In this document: positions 10,293 through 18,478 of the stretch, piece after piece
How positions within the stretch are numbered: position 1 is the first letter of the stretch
How the letters are laid out: every line of letters begins with the position of its first letter
From: an uncultured Roseovarius sp.
GTDB lineage: Bacteria; Pseudomonadota; Alphaproteobacteria; Rhodobacterales; Rhodobacteraceae
DNA: 64,000 nt
NCBI RefSeq assembly: GCF_947489715.1
Contig: NZ_CANLER010000013.1
Span: 1 to 64,000, forward strand
Direction: 5' to 3'
The notes under the pieces: generated by a model
What the model was told of the DNA's origin: nothing
What the model saw: the letters and a program-made list of their open reading frames with translations, nothing else
The model's database searches: none
Position numbers and translations under genes: made by a program

Positions 10293-10838
10293 ATGTATCA
10301 GTGGATAAAAACCGCGTCGGCAACCTTTGCTGGAGGCGCGGTTGCGCTTGGGCTCTTGGCAATTCCGACATACCTATGGTTGCCTCGTGAATTTGACCGG
10401 CTTGATTCAAGACTGATCGCCGTAGAAGAAAACCAAAAAACGATCATTACCCAAGCTCAAGAATCATTGCAGATTTCTAAATCGATATCGGAGTCGATTG
10501 AGGCCAGTTTGTCGGATGTAGATGGCAACAAAAAGATGATTGGGTATCTCGCCGCTAGCTTCGACAAAGAGAAGTCGGTTTTGATCACGCTACTCCGAGA
10601 AAACCTACCGACTGAAATGGTCAATTCTTGGGAAGCAGAAGGAAAGTTCGAATTCCTTGGGGCGTCCATGATCAATGGAGACGGATATCTCTTCATCGAT
10701 AAGTCGATGCTCGGGAGTTTCACACTGCAAGAACAAGATATTCTTATACGACTTGGTTCCAACGATGGAATTCAGCTGGTCTATTGGGATAAATCGCTTT
10801 TTCCAGGATATTCAGCTTTCCAAGAGTCGAAGGAATAG
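10293..10838 (+). CDS. Hypothetical membrane-anchored coiled-coil protein
   Basis: 181 aa; N-terminal TM (FAGGAVALGLLAIPTYLWL) followed by a Glu/Asp/Ser-rich helical region. Confidence 0.6.
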   Translation: MYQWIKTASATFAGGAVALGLLAIPTYLWLPREFDRLDSRLIAVEENQKTIITQAQESLQISKSISESIEASLSDVDGNKKMIGYLAASFDKEKSVLITLLRENLPTEMVNSWEAEGKFEFLGASMINGDGYLFIDKSMLGSFTLQEQDILIRLGSNDGIQLVYWDKSLFPGYSAFQESKE

Positions 10839-10843
10839 CAAGC

Positions 10844-10868
10844 GTAGGGTGCGTGCTCGCACGCACCA
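10844..10868 (+). repeat. REP element copy 1 (GTAG + hairpin)
   Basis: gtag ggtgcgtg ctcg cacgcacc a; perfect 8-bp stem. Confidence 0.8.
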
Positions 10869-10890
10869 TCTAACCTCGACACCTGCGCAA

Positions 10891-10915
10891 TGGTGCGTGA
10901 AATCACGCACCCTAC
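10891..10915 (-). repeat. REP element copy 2, inverted relative to copy 1
   Basis: Minus strand reads gtag ggtgcgtg attt cacgcacc a; perfect 8-bp stem. Confidence 0.8.
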
Positions 10916-11070
10916 ATCTTTGAACATCCGGCGCGACAATCGTATTACCGTGCGCCATCTCGATCCCGGATGCGCGTCCCGCGCTTGCTTGAAACCACGC
11001 CCGGCGCTCCGCCCTTTCGCGCCTCAATCCGTCCGCCGAACGGTATGTCGGGTGGTGTCCGACCCGGCGC

Positions 11071-11568
11071 TCATCCCGGCATCATCAAATCCATGTCGGA
11101 CTGAAACCGCGCGTCGCGGTGAACGCTGGAATAGCGCCAATCCTGTGGTCTCTCGACAAGCCCGTGTTTCACCGGGTTCATCCAGCAATACCGGACATGG
11201 GCCCAATAATCGGCCTCGTTGCGAATGTGATGCTCCCAGAACCGGCGCTGCCAGATGCCCCGTTCGCATCGCGCGTCGTGGCTCGCCCGTGTCCTCGCCT
11301 TTGGCACTCCGCGCGAGAACCGGCTTTTGATCAATCGCCACCGTGTCGAGAAATCAGCGTCGCCCATGGGCAATGTCCATACCGCGTGCAGATGGTCGGG
11401 CAGGACCACCCAGGCGTCGATGGCAAACGGCCTCTCGGCCTTCGTTGCGCGTACCGCCGTTCGAAGCCGCGCGATTTCAGAGACCAGCAGCCCCGAACCG
11501 CGCTGCGCAAGTGCCACGGTGAAAAACACCGTCGCACTGGTCACGTCAGGTCTGCGGTAATCGGACAT
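11071..11568 (-). CDS. REP-associated tyrosine transposase (RAYT, Y1_Tnp/IS200-like)
   Basis: 165 aa; HUH-type motif LPDHLHAVWTLP, RGIWQRRFWEHHIRNEADYWAHVRYCWMNPVKHGLVERPQDWRYSSVH; flanked by REP hairpins. Confidence 0.9.
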   Translation of the reverse strand: MSDYRRPDVTSATVFFTVALAQRGSGLLVSEIARLRTAVRATKAERPFAIDAWVVLPDHLHAVWTLPMGDADFSTRWRLIKSRFSRGVPKARTRASHDARCERGIWQRRFWEHHIRNEADYWAHVRYCWMNPVKHGLVERPQDWRYSSVHRDARFQSDMDLMMPG

Positions 11569-11611
11569 GTCGCCAACATGGCGGCAGAGTGGTTAACGGT
11601 CGGTGAAGCGG

Positions 11612-11636
11612 GTAGGGTACCTGCTTGCACGCACCA
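11612..11636 (+). repeat. REP element copy 3 (degenerate)
   Basis: gtag ggtacctg cttg cacgcacc a; same layout with imperfect 5' stem arm. Confidence 0.65.
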
Positions 11637-11690
11637 ACGTCCGGCCCGACATCACGGTGAACAACCATTCTCATCGGCTGCCGCACCGCG

Positions 11691-11803
11691 CGTCCTGTTA
11701 ACTTCGCGAAATACCGATTTCTGCACCGACAAAATACCGACGTAATACCGACGTGATACCGATATGGGATTTTGCCATGATTTCAGCGCCTTAACCCTGA
11801 TTC
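11691..11803 (+). repeat. Interspersed 11-bp-iteron element, copy 1
   Basis: cctGTTAAC-20 nt-gcACCGACaaaatACCGACgtaatACCGACgtgatACCGAt-27 nt-cTTAACCctgattc. Confidence 0.75.
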
Positions 11804-11962
11804 CTGCCCCGATCTACGTCAGGTGCGTTCCCGTGCTTTCCCGCATCCGCCAAATGCCGTTTGAGCGAACACCCGCCCTGTCCCGGCCCCGGGGCGCGTC
11901 ATGGCTGCGGCGCGGGCACTGTCGTGCTATTCTAACGGGGTATTCAACGAAAGGATTGACCG

Positions 11963-12205
11963 ATGAAACCAATTGCACTGGCACTTACAGTTCTGCTCAC
12001 CGCCACGCCGGTTCTGGCGTCGCAATGCCCCGCGGACATGGCGGCGATTGATGCGGCCCTGGCGGCGGGTACGTCGCTATCCGATGCGGATCTGGCGCAG
12101 GTCAAGGCCCTGCGGGACGAGGGCGAAAGCCTGCATGGCTCCGGCGATCACGCGGCCTCGGTCGAGACACTGGCCAGAGCCAAGAAAATGCTTGGTTTGG
12201 AATAG
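11963..12205 (+). CDS. Small secreted/periplasmic hypothetical protein
   Basis: 80 aa with signal peptide MKPIALALTVLLTATPVLASQ. Confidence 0.7.
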   Translation: MKPIALALTVLLTATPVLASQCPADMAAIDAALAAGTSLSDADLAQVKALRDEGESLHGSGDHAASVETLARAKKMLGLE

Positions 12206-12219
12206 GTTAGCGTCAGGCC

Positions 12220-12378
12220 TCAGAACAGCCCGTCATCGCCGTCCTGCTCGGCGGCCTTGTCGGCCATCAGGGCGCCGGTGGCCCCCACGGCGGCTGCTCC
12301 CACCACGGCAGGCGTGCATCCCGCAAGGGCGACGCTGCCTGTCAGCATTGTCAGTGCTACCCAGAATTTCAATGTCAT
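12220..12378 (-). CDS. Small lipoprotein (paralogue A)
   Basis: MTLKFWVALTMLTGSVALAGCTPAVVGAAAVGATGALMADKAAEQDGDDGLF; lipobox LAGC. Confidence 0.65.
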   Translation of the reverse strand: MTLKFWVALTMLTGSVALAGCTPAVVGAAAVGATGALMADKAAEQDGDDGLF

Positions 12379-12433
12379 CTCAGCTCTCCTCACCCTCTTT
12401 TGGTCTGGCGTTCCGGTCCGTGCAGTTCGGGTC

Positions 12434-12586
12434 TCAGAAGAGCCCGTCATCGCCGCTGTTTTCCGCCGCCTTGTCGGCCACGACAACCGCCGCCGCCCCC
12501 GCGCCCGCGATCACCACTGGGGCACAGCCCGACAGTCCGGCAAACCCGGCAGCAAAGCCCAGGGCAATCCAGATTTTCGAATTCAT
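12434..12586 (-). CDS. Small lipoprotein (paralogue B)
   Basis: MNSKIWIALGFAAGFAGLSGCAPVVIAGAGAAAVVVADKAAENSGDDGLF; lipobox LSGC; same C-terminal tail as paralogue A. Confidence 0.65.
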   Translation of the reverse strand: MNSKIWIALGFAAGFAGLSGCAPVVIAGAGAAAVVVADKAAENSGDDGLF

Positions 12587-13052
12587 ACCAACTCTCCTCA
12601 ATTCACGTGCTCTGTGACCAGTCGCGTGGCATTTCCACCCCAACGCCGGCCTTTTTATATGTTTTTGTGCACCCTTGATGGGCGTCACAGCCTGTAGTCG
12701 CGCCATTTCTGACTGCCCTCCCTTATCACATTCTTTTCCTGGGCCGAAGCGCCATATCGCCATTTTTGTCGCGAATGTGACAGGGGTTGCAGAAAATCCA
12801 GAACCGCCACATTCATGCCGCATTCTGCCAAGGCGTCCGTGGATGCCCTTATCCGACATGCCAGGCTGCAACGCCCTGCCGACGCGCCGCGTCATCTAAG
12901 CAATTGAAAATAAAAGAATCCATGAGGCGTTGTCAGCAATATATTTTCCCACAGGGAAACAAACAGTTTCTAACAAACCTATTCTATTTGCCCCATTTTC
13001 GTCACAAAATGGCAAGGCTGTAAACTTACTGGTATGGGGAAACGTAACGAGT

Positions 13053-13229
13053 ATGAATGTTGACTATGTAGCGGTCGCGCGCCAGCGCCGTTTGTCGGCG
13101 CTTGAGGTTTTAGAGCGTCGGCAACCTGCATTGCCCGGATTGAGCAAGCCCAAGATGGCGCCGCATCCGGATGATGTGAATATCCTGCCTCTGCGCGACA
13201 GGATTGTGTATCAGCTGACCACGTCCTGA
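13053..13229 (+). CDS. Small hypothetical protein (58 aa)
   Basis: MNVDYVAVARQRRLSALEVLERRQPALPGLSKPKMAPHPDDVNILPLRDRIVYQLTTS; followed by a terminator. Confidence 0.4.
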   Translation: MNVDYVAVARQRRLSALEVLERRQPALPGLSKPKMAPHPDDVNILPLRDRIVYQLTTS

Positions 13230-13278
13230 CCGCAATTTCCGAATCGCAACCGGGGTTTTACGCCCGGTTTCACAAAAA

Positions 13279-13302
13279 ACACCGGCCCCCGGCCGGTGTT
13301 TG
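13279..13302 (+). terminator. Strong hairpin terminator
   Basis: aacaccggcc-cc-ggccggtgtt with flanking A/T tracts. Confidence 0.7.
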
Positions 13303-13644
13303 ACTGTCTGCGGCATGAAAAACGACCGGATCCGCAGAAATTTGAACGCTCGAAACCTGTCTTTTGTTTGGTTAACGTAACCCTGCCGAAACACATCGGA
13401 AAACCAGGTTATCCACAGATATTTCCCCAATTAATCCAATATCTTATCCCCAAGAAATTTGCATGTGACTCAAGTTTTATCTTGCGTGATGTGCCCCGCT
13501 TGGTGAACCTTAAGACATCGCAACGGTTTTCATAAACCAGCGCGGTACGCGACGGCTCCTCGGGGCCCGGACGGTGGGATGCGGGTCTTCGGATTATCGC
13601 CCCTTTCGTCAGGGTCCAAGTGGGATCAGGCCGAATTTCGATGT

Positions 13645-13833
13645 CCTTCGGGGCGCTGGAATTTACCTGGAACTGCTGGGTCAGAGCACGCCAATCCGCG
13701 CCTTCGGGCAACGTGCGGCACCGCCGATCCGACCCTTCGGGCAAGGTGAGGCACTGCCGATCTGATCCTTCGGGTGATGTGAGGCTGGGGTGGGCCTTCG
13801 GGTTTATCTCTTCACGGGCGTGCCGCCCTTCGG
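13645..13833. repeat. C(UUCG)G-rich array with a 33-bp tandem repeat core
   Basis: ccttcgg at 13645, 13701, 13734, 13767, 13795, 13827; units 13701-13733 and 13734-13766 are near-identical 33-mers with a partial third. Confidence 0.7.
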
Positions 13834-14227
13834 GGTTGGTATGTTCGGGTAGGCGTCAGGGTGTGGTTTCGGCCACAATGCAAGGACCGCGTCTGAGCAC
13901 CTGGCGCCTTATCCGATTCCGGCAGTTTTTCTTATGCATCAAAACGAAAGCAAACGGGGCCCGCTGCCATTGGCAAACCGGACCCCGCCGTCAGTGGATG
14001 CTACCGCGTCTATGCACCTGTGTGATCAGTCCTACACGCGGGGCCACAGCAAATCAACAATATGTCGCGGTGTCGCGTAAGTTTTCCGCAATATCGGTGC
14101 TGCCTGTCCATAAATAGTGGCGGGTCGGCAACGGGTCCGATCTCCCTCTGACACAGATCAATGTCCACCCATTTCGTGAAGGTTAAACTGCGGCCTGAAA
14201 CGCGCTCCACCACCCATCGGAGGCCCT

Positions 14228-14410
14228 ATGTTCCGCCTTGCCCTGATCCTGCATCTTTTCATCGGCTCCACTTTGGCCGGGTCTGCCGTCATCGCCGCCC
14301 TTGCTTCGGGCCATGACACCCTGATCCCGATCCTGATCGCCGCCGCAATCGGTTTTTGCGCGGCCTTCCCGGTCAGCTGGGCCGTCGCCCGGAAACTGTG
14401 GCAGGGTTGA
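14228..14410 (+). CDS. Small two-TM membrane protein
   Basis: 60 aa MFRLALILHLFIGSTLAGSAVIAALASGHDTLIPILIAAAIGFCAAFPVSWAVARKLWQG. Confidence 0.7.
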   Translation: MFRLALILHLFIGSTLAGSAVIAALASGHDTLIPILIAAAIGFCAAFPVSWAVARKLWQG

Positions 14411-14534
14411 TCTTGGATTAACGGCGCAGGTTTTCCCGAGGTTGCCAGAAAAACAATACTGCCGCTTGGGTCTCTGGTCCGCGCCAGTACTATGTGTACA
14501 CAATGCGCGTACATAGTTTACACAGTTACAACAT

Positions 14535-15293
14535 TTACCGGTCAAGCCAGGCGCGAATTGCGGCCTCGAATTCGCGGGGTTTCTGGGCGTGCAACCAATG
14601 CTCGGCTCCGGGGATTTTGGCAAACTGGGCGTTGGGGAAGAGGCGTTTGATTTCTGGTCGATGCTCTCTTTTTACGTAATCCGACAAAGCCCCGGACAGA
14701 AATAGCGTCCCACCCTCGTAGCTGCCTGAAATTTCCGGGAACCCGATAATCTTTGGCATTTCTTTTTCCAGCACCTCGAGATTCAGAATCCAGCGCCGGT
14801 TCTTCACGTCAAGCGATTGAAGAAAAAAGGAAATCAGTTGTGGATCATCCACCAGAGGTTCCAGCAATGCAGTCACGTCCGAGCGTTTTTCGATCCCGCT
14901 CAGATCCACGGCTTTCATCGCGTCGATATATTGAATCTGGGTATGCGCATAGCCGACGGGTGCGATGTCTGCCACGATCAGGCGGTTCACCAACTCGGGC
15001 TTTTCAATCGCCAGCATCATTGATGCTTTGCCACCCATTGAATGCCCCATCACATCAAACGGACCATCGAGACCAGAAAGCACTTCGGCCAGATCATTCG
15101 CAAGATCTTGATAAGAATGGCTTTCTTTCCAATCACTTTGGCCGTGATTGCGCATGTCAACCGCCACGACCTGCCGGGTATCCGATAAGCGCTTGGCAAT
15201 TACGCCCCAATTGCGACCCGAACCGTAAAGGCCGTGTGCGATCAACAATCCTGGTTGATCCGTCGGTCGGCCATGTGTGATCGTGTTCAACAT
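14535..15293 (-). CDS. Alpha/beta-fold hydrolase (YbfF-like esterase)
   Basis: 252 aa; HGLYGSGRNWG, DMRNHGQSDW, MGHSMGGKASM nucleophile elbow. Confidence 0.9.
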   Translation of the reverse strand: MLNTITHGRPTDQPGLLIAHGLYGSGRNWGVIAKRLSDTRQVVAVDMRNHGQSDWKESHSYQDLANDLAEVLSGLDGPFDVMGHSMGGKASMMLAIEKPELVNRLIVADIAPVGYAHTQIQYIDAMKAVDLSGIEKRSDVTALLEPLVDDPQLISFFLQSLDVKNRRWILNLEVLEKEMPKIIGFPEISGSYEGGTLFLSGALSDYVKREHRPEIKRLFPNAQFAKIPGAEHWLHAQKPREFEAAIRAWLDR

Positions 15294-15384
15294 GGGTTGA
15301 TTGATAACGTCGCAACCAGCTAAAAACCAGCCCCATTGAGGCCGCGTGCACGAGCGGCTAGACTGTCGATCGGGAGATCGCCAA

Positions 15385-15759
15385 GTGATTGAAATCGAAA
15401 AGTTTCATAGCCGTGTTGCGGCGCTGGAAACCTTGATGCAGACCAAGCTGGGGGTGCGCGGCCCGTCATTGTCGGCGCGTTTCAAACGGGCCGGGCGGCG
15501 CCTGCCCAAGCGGATCCAAAAGGCTGGGCGGGTTATTTCCGAGGCACAGACCCTGTCGGCAAATCCCAAGTTGGCACGGCTGCTGGACCCGAAAAGGCTC
15601 AACGCGGCCTTCGCCGATGTGACCACACATCTTGAGACGATCGACCCCGTGGACCGGCGAAAAGGGCTCGTGCTGGGGGTCTTGGGGGGGATGGTTTTCA
15701 ACCTGATCCTATTGATCGCGGCGATCCTTGCACTGCTTTACTGGCAGGATGTAATTTGA
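15385..15759 (+). CDS. Hypothetical protein with C-terminal TM helix
   Basis: ORF 15346-15759; likely GTG start at 15385; C-terminal LGVLGGMVFNLILLIAAILALLYW. Confidence 0.6.
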   Translation: MIEIEKFHSRVAALETLMQTKLGVRGPSLSARFKRAGRRLPKRIQKAGRVISEAQTLSANPKLARLLDPKRLNAAFADVTTHLETIDPVDRRKGLVLGVLGGMVFNLILLIAAILALLYWQDVI

Positions 15760-15809
15760 CGGTGGGTGCCGTTTAATACAGGAAACTCAAAGTTGTAGCC
15801 GCATAAATA

Positions 15810-15836
15810 ACCCCGCACAGCGATACTGCACGGGGT
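15810..15836. terminator. Possible terminator hairpin between convergent genes
   Basis: accccg ... cggggt inverted repeat. Confidence 0.4.
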
Positions 15837-15857
15837 CATTTCAGACGTAAAAGTCAA

Positions 15858-17141
15858 TCAGTGGTTGGGGTAGAGCGGGAAGCGCGCGCAAAGCTCGGCA
15901 ACCTCGCCTTTGACCTTCTCTTCAACCGCGCCGTTATTGTCTGGCCCATTGGCGGCAAGTCCGTCCACGACCTCGACGATCCAATCGGCGATCTGACGGA
16001 ATTCGGCCTCTTTGAAGCCGCGGGTGGTGCCGGCAGGCGTTCCCAGACGGATGCCTGACGTCACGGTCGGCTTTTCCGGATCGAACGGGATGCCGTTCTT
16101 GTTGGTCGTGATATGCGCACGACCCAGGGCGGCATCGGTGATGTTACCTGTCACCTTTTTGGGGCGCAGGTCGACCAGCATGACATGGGTGTCTGTGCCA
16201 CCGGTGACGATGTCCAGACCGCCCTTGATCAGTTGATCAGCCAGTGCGTTGGCATTGGCCTTGACCTGTTTGATGTAGCCCTTGAACTCGGGGCGCAGTG
16301 CCTCGCCAAAGGCCACAGCCTTGGCGGCGATCACGTGCATCAGTGGGCCGCCCTGAATGCCAGGGAAGATGGCCGAGTTGACCTTTTTGGCGATCGCCTC
16401 ATCATTGGTCAGGATCATGCCACCACGCGGGCCACGCAGGGTTTTGTGGGTGGTGGTGGTGGCCACATGCGCGTGCGGGAAGGGCGAGGGATGCTCGCCC
16501 GCAGCGACCAGACCGGCAAAGTGGGCCATATCGACATGCAGATAGGCGCCAACCATATCGGCGATCTCGCGCATGCGAGCAAAGTCGATGACGCGCGGAA
16601 TGGCGGAGCCGCCAGCGATGATGATCTTTGGGTTGTGCTCTTTCGCCAGTTCCTCGATCTGGTCGTAGTCAATCAGGTTGTCCTGCTGACGCACACCATA
16701 TTGCACAGGGTTGAACCACTTGCCCGACTGGTTGGGGGCCGCACCGTGGGTTAGGTGACCGCCCGAGGCCAGGTTCATGCCCAGAATGGTATCGCCTGGT
16801 TGGATCAGCGCCTGCATGACGCCTTGGTTTGCCTGAGAGCCCGAGTTCGGTTGTACGTTGGCAAATTCGCAGCCAAAAAGCTGCTTGGCACGGTCAATCG
16901 CCAGGTTTTCGGCTACGTCCACATACTGGCACCCACCGTAATAGCGACGCCCGGGATAGCCTTCGGCGTATTTGTTGGTCATCACGCTGCCTTGCGCTTC
17001 CATAACGGCAGCAGAGACGATGTTTTCGCTGGCGATCAGTTCAATTTCATCGCGCTGGCGGCCCAGTTCGTCAGTGATGGAGCCATAAAGTTCGGGATCG
17101 CGCGAGGCGAGGGATTCTGTGAAAAAACCGGAATCAGACAT
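15858..17141 (-). CDS. glyA: Serine hydroxymethyltransferase
   Basis: 427 aa; [34 protein letters not shown]-type PLP lysine motif. Confidence 0.98.
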   Translation of the reverse strand: MSDSGFFTESLASRDPELYGSITDELGRQRDEIELIASENIVSAAVMEAQGSVMTNKYAEGYPGRRYYGGCQYVDVAENLAIDRAKQLFGCEFANVQPNSGSQANQGVMQALIQPGDTILGMNLASGGHLTHGAAPNQSGKWFNPVQYGVRQQDNLIDYDQIEELAKEHNPKIIIAGGSAIPRVIDFARMREIADMVGAYLHVDMAHFAGLVAAGEHPSPFPHAHVATTTTHKTLRGPRGGMILTNDEAIAKKVNSAIFPGIQGGPLMHVIAAKAVAFGEALRPEFKGYIKQVKANANALADQLIKGGLDIVTGGTDTHVMLVDLRPKKVTGNITDAALGRAHITTNKNGIPFDPEKPTVTSGIRLGTPAGTTRGFKEAEFRQIADWIVEVVDGLAANGPDNNGAVEEKVKGEVAELCARFPLYPNH

Positions 17142-17176
17142 GGGGTGAGTCTCCGAAAGGGGTTGCGGTTGAAAGA

Positions 17177-17190
17177 TTTCCTATAGGAAA
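17177..17190. promoter_or_regulatory. Perfect 14-bp palindrome in glyA/NAD-kinase divergent region
   Basis: tttcctataggaaa. Confidence 0.35.
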
Positions 17191-17314
17191 CATCGCAGGG
17201 GTGTAAGCCTGTAAAGCGACATTTTCCCCTGCAGGTCCGTCAATACTGGTACAGCGGGGCAACTTGTGGTTCGATCGGAACCAACCGATGCGCTTTGGAA
17301 ACAGGACATGCCGT

Positions 17315-18076
17315 ATGGCCAGTAAGATTGCCTTTGTCGCCAGTGATGTGCCTTCGGCGCGAAAATCGCATGCCGCGTTGGCCAAACGCTATGGCAACGT
17401 GCTCGAGGAAGAGGCTGATGTGATCGTGGCGTTGGGCGGTGACGGGCTAATGCTACAGACCTTGCACCGGACGCAGGGTTTGGACGTGCCGGTCTATGGC
17501 ATGAATCGCGGCACGGTCGGCTTTTTGATGAACGAGTATAATCGTGACGATCTGCCCGAACGTTTGGAGGCTGCAATCGAAGAGGTGATCAATCCTTTGT
17601 CGATGACGGCGAAAAGCGTCGATGGCAGCATGCACGAGGCGCTTGCGATCAACGAGGTATCGCTATTGCGGGGGGGGCCGCAGGCGGCCAAGCTGAAAAT
17701 CACCATTGATGGCAATCTGCGGATGGAAGAACTGGTTTGCGATGGTGCGCTGTTGGCTACCCCGGCAGGATCGACCGCGTATAACTACAGCGCGCACGGC
17801 CCGATCTTGCCCATCGGGTCCGATGTGTTGGCGCTGACAGCGGTCGCCGCGTTTCGACCCAGACGGTGGCGCGGCGCGCTGTTGCCCAAGACCGCCACGG
17901 TGCGCTTTGACGTGATCAATCCCAAGAAACGCCCGGTCATGGCCGATGCGGACAGCCGTTCGGTCCGCCAGGTGTTGTGGGTCGAGATCAGATCAGAACC
18001 CAGCATCGCCCATCGCATCCTGTTTGATCCCGGCCATGGGCTGGAAGAGCGTCTTATTCGCGAACAATTTGTTTGA
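17315..18076 (+). CDS. nadK: NAD kinase
   Basis: [22 protein letters not shown]...[44 protein letters not shown]. Confidence 0.95.
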   Translation: MASKIAFVASDVPSARKSHAALAKRYGNVLEEEADVIVALGGDGLMLQTLHRTQGLDVPVYGMNRGTVGFLMNEYNRDDLPERLEAAIEEVINPLSMTAKSVDGSMHEALAINEVSLLRGGPQAAKLKITIDGNLRMEELVCDGALLATPAGSTAYNYSAHGPILPIGSDVLALTAVAAFRPRRWRGALLPKTATVRFDVINPKKRPVMADADSRSVRQVLWVEIRSEPSIAHRILFDPGHGLEERLIREQFV

Positions 18077-18244
18077 TGCCTCGGAAACCAGATTTTTGAA
18101 GAATCTTTTGAAATCAAACAGATGAACTGATGTTATCTGATAACAATCAATTGCTATTGCCTGTCTGAGCCCTAAGGGGGCTATGTACCGCTACCCGATG
18201 AGTGGTGATTAGGAAGACTACGAAATTAATAACTGGGTGGGGTA

Positions 18245-18418
18245 ATGCGCCGGAGTAATAACATAAAGGCCGTGTCTTTATCGGTTCTGATTTTGGTCAG
18301 TTCGGTCGTACCTTCTGATGCAAACGACAATCGTGGTTATGTGTACGAGTTTCTACAGCGTACTGTTAGTTTGTCTCAGGAATTCCTGCATGGGGTGCAC
18401 GACCTTTTCACGCCGTAG
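18245..18418 (+). CDS. Possible 57-aa secreted small protein
   Basis: MRRSNNIKAVSLSVLILVSSVVPSDANDNRGYVYEFLQRTVSLSQEFLHGVHDLFTP; signal-peptide-like N-terminus, followed by a terminator. Confidence 0.45.
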   Translation: MRRSNNIKAVSLSVLILVSSVVPSDANDNRGYVYEFLQRTVSLSQEFLHGVHDLFTP

Positions 18419-18445
18419 TCGCGTGTTTTAGTATATCGGGCAGGT

Positions 18446-18477
18446 GCCCCCGCGTCGAAAGGCGCGGGGGCTTTTTT
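18446..18477 (+). terminator. Rho-independent terminator
   Basis: gcccccgcg-tcgaaagg-cgcgggggc-tttttt. Confidence 0.8.
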
Positions 18478-18478
18478 G

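Noticed and set aside
13409-13417. Perfect DnaA box ttatccaca
   Set aside because: Single site without a box cluster, DUE or oriC-type neighbours; can occur by chance in 64 kb
13620-14117. 165-aa plus-strand ORF over the UUCG array
   Set aside because: No domain, repeat-driven composition, no plausible ribosome-binding site; treated as non-coding
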